Source of the DNA: DASRIA01 sp038203635
GTDB taxonomy: Bacteria > Actinomycetota > Thermoleophilia > Solirubrobacterales > JBBDJG01
Reading direction: 5' to 3'
Length of the DNA: 7,002 nt
Assembly: GCA_038203635.1 (NCBI GenBank)
Contig: JBBRDT010000116.1
Coordinates: forward strand, 1 to 7,002
The translations under genes were made by a program, and so were the position numbers. The notes below the pieces were generated by a model, which saw nothing but the letters and a program-made list of their open reading frames with translations, had not been told where the DNA came from and searched no databases. This document shows, one piece after another, positions 5,869 through 7,002 of this stretch. Every line of letters begins with the position of its first letter. Position 1 is the first letter of the stretch.

Positions 5869-7002
5869 GCGACGCGGGCGCCGCGCTCGCCACCAGCGGC
5901 CCACCGGCTCGGGTCGGCATCGTCGCCAAGCGCGGCCGCCTGACGGTGGTGGAGCCGTTCTTCGAGCGGGGCACGACGATGTCCGTCAACCTGCGCCGGC
6001 ACCGGGACGTGCGGATCGGTGACCTCGTGCTCGTGCTGCCCGTGCGGCGCAGCAGGAAGAGCGGGAGCCTCGAGGTGATCCGTTCCCTCGGCCGCCCCGA
6101 CGTGGCGCGAGACGTGGTCGAGGCGCTCATGTACGACCGCGGTCACCACCGCCGGTTCGCCGACACGATCGAGGACGAGGCGGCAGCCGCGGCGGCCCGC
6201 CCGGACGAGAACCCGCGGCGCGACCTCACCGACCTGCCCACCTTCACGATCGACCCTGCTTCGGCGAAGGACTACGACGACGCCCTCTCTGTCGAGCGCG
6301 ACGGCGACGCGCTGCGCCTCTACGTGCACATCGCCGACGTCGCGGGGTTCGTGCGCCCTGGCACGGCGCTCGATTCGGAGGCGGAGCGCCGCGCGAACAG
6401 CGTGTACGTGCCCGGCGCGGTGGAGCCGATGGTCCCGCGCGTCCTCTCGAACGAGGCGTGCAGTCTCGTGCCCGGCCTCCCGCGGCCGACAGTCACGGTC
6501 GAGGTCCTGCTCGGCCCCGATGCGCGGGTGCGCACCACCTCCTTCTACCGCAGCACGATTCGCTCGGATGCGCGGCTCGTCTACGAGGACGTCGATGCAG
6601 TGTTCGCTGGACGGGAGCGCGCACCCGAGGCGGTTGCCGAGCCGCTGTCGCTCGCGCGCGAGCTTGCCGGACAGCTGCGCGAGCGGCGCCTGTCGCGGGG
6701 CGCGCTCGCGGTCGAGAGCTCCGAGCCCGATTTCGACTTCGACGAGCGCGGCCACGTGGTCGCTGCCCGCGACGAGGTCCAGACCGAGTCGCACTGGGTG
6801 ATCGAGCACCTGATGATCCTCGCCAACGAGCAGGTGGCGAAGCACCTCTCCGCCGCGCGGGCCGGCGCGATCTACCGCGTGCACGAGCAGCCCGAGCCCG
6901 CATCGGTCGAGCGCCTCGTCGCGCAGCTCGCGAGCCTCGACATCCCGACCCCGCCGCTCCCCAAGAACCTCACGCCCCAGCAGGCCGGGGAGCTGGTCGG
7001 GG
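5865..7002 (+). CDS. rnr: RNase II/R-family 3'-5' exoribonuclease, N-terminal part
   Basis: The first 379 codons are present and the gene runs off the window. The catalytic RNB domain is clear: FTIDPASAKDYDDAL carries the metal-binding acids Asp130, Asp136, Asp138 and Asp139, spaced exactly as Asp201/207/209/210 of E. coli RNase II. Also present are YVHIADVAGFV (153-163), SVYVPGAVEPMVPRVLSNEACSL (179-201), HWVIEHLMILANEQVA (310-325) and IYRVHEQPEP (336-345). The enzyme degrades RNA processively from the 3' end in the cytoplasm. Only about 130 residues precede the first catalytic Asp, against about 272 in E. coli RNase R and 201 in RNase II. The winged-helix and one cold-shock domain are therefore missing; one small OB-like segment (about 15-75) remains. 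The symbol rnr is by family and may be generous. ATG 5865 overlaps the protease stop (ATGA). Confidence 0.92.
   Translation, partial: MSDAGAALATSGPPARVGIVAKRGRLTVVEPFFERGTTMSVNLRRHRDVRIGDLVLVLPVRRSRKSGSLEVIRSLGRPDVARDVVEALMYDRGHHRRFADTIEDEAAAAAARPDENPRRDLTDLPTFTIDPASAKDYDDALSVERDGDALRLYVHIADVAGFVRPGTALDSEAERRANSVYVPGAVEPMVPRVLSNEACSLVPGLPRPTVTVEVLLGPDARVRTTSFYRSTIRSDARLVYEDVDAVFAGRERAPEAVAEPLSLARELAGQLRERRLSRGALAVESSEPDFDFDERGHVVAARDEVQTESHWVIEHLMILANEQVAKHLSAARAGAIYRVHEQPEPASVERLVAQLASLDIPTPPLPKNLTPQQAGELVG

Noticed and set aside
5727..6884. Minus-strand open frame of 385 codons opposite the exoribonuclease.
   Set aside because: The sense strand carries the full RNB motifs; the antisense product is low-complexity Arg/His/Ala-rich sequence without motifs.

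Overview
The window is strongly GC-rich bacterial DNA with tightly packed genes. It fits a high-GC Actinomycetota, and I favour a Thermoleophilia / Solirubrobacterales-type organism. This rests on the order ftsE-ftsX-S41 peptidase-RNase R and on a C-terminal module on the multicopper oxidase that resembles modules I recall from secreted proteins of that class. The lineage is inference; no 16S or marker comparison was possible.

Layout: the first 137 bases hold no gene I can support, but they contain two hairpins, one of them built on a 26-base perfect palindrome. Two genes then run leftward. A CotA-like secreted multicopper oxidase (846-2885) is followed, 42 bases after its stop, by a two-CBS-domain protein with an unusual Cys-containing tail (138-803). 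An 87-base divergent intergenic region (2886-2972) separates these from a rightward cluster: ftsE (2973-3719), ftsX (3716-4618), a membrane-anchored S41 carboxyl-terminal processing protease (4702-5868) and the start of an RNase II/R-family exoribonuclease (5865 to the window end). ftsE/ftsX and protease/RNase overlap by 4 bases (ATGA), so translational coupling is likely. An 83-base gap with a possible 13-codon leader ORF lies between ftsX and the protease.

How the genes work together: FtsE and FtsX form the ABC-type complex that controls peptidoglycan hydrolases at division. An S41 protease next to ftsEX is also the arrangement in Bacillus subtilis (ftsE-ftsX-ctpB). The exoribonuclease suggests that the usual smpB/ssrA neighbourhood may follow outside the window. 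The oxidase is an independent, divergently transcribed unit; the role of the CBS protein beside it is unknown.

The right half is ordinary core-genome content. The most notable points are the lineage-type C-terminal domain fused to the oxidase, the overlapping back-to-back promoter candidates between oxidase and ftsE, the Cys-bearing tail of the CBS protein, the short N-terminus of the exoribonuclease, the leader ORF before the protease, and the large palindrome at the left edge. I found no CRISPR array, transposon, tRNA, rRNA or phage element, and nothing that clearly amounts to a new multi-gene system.
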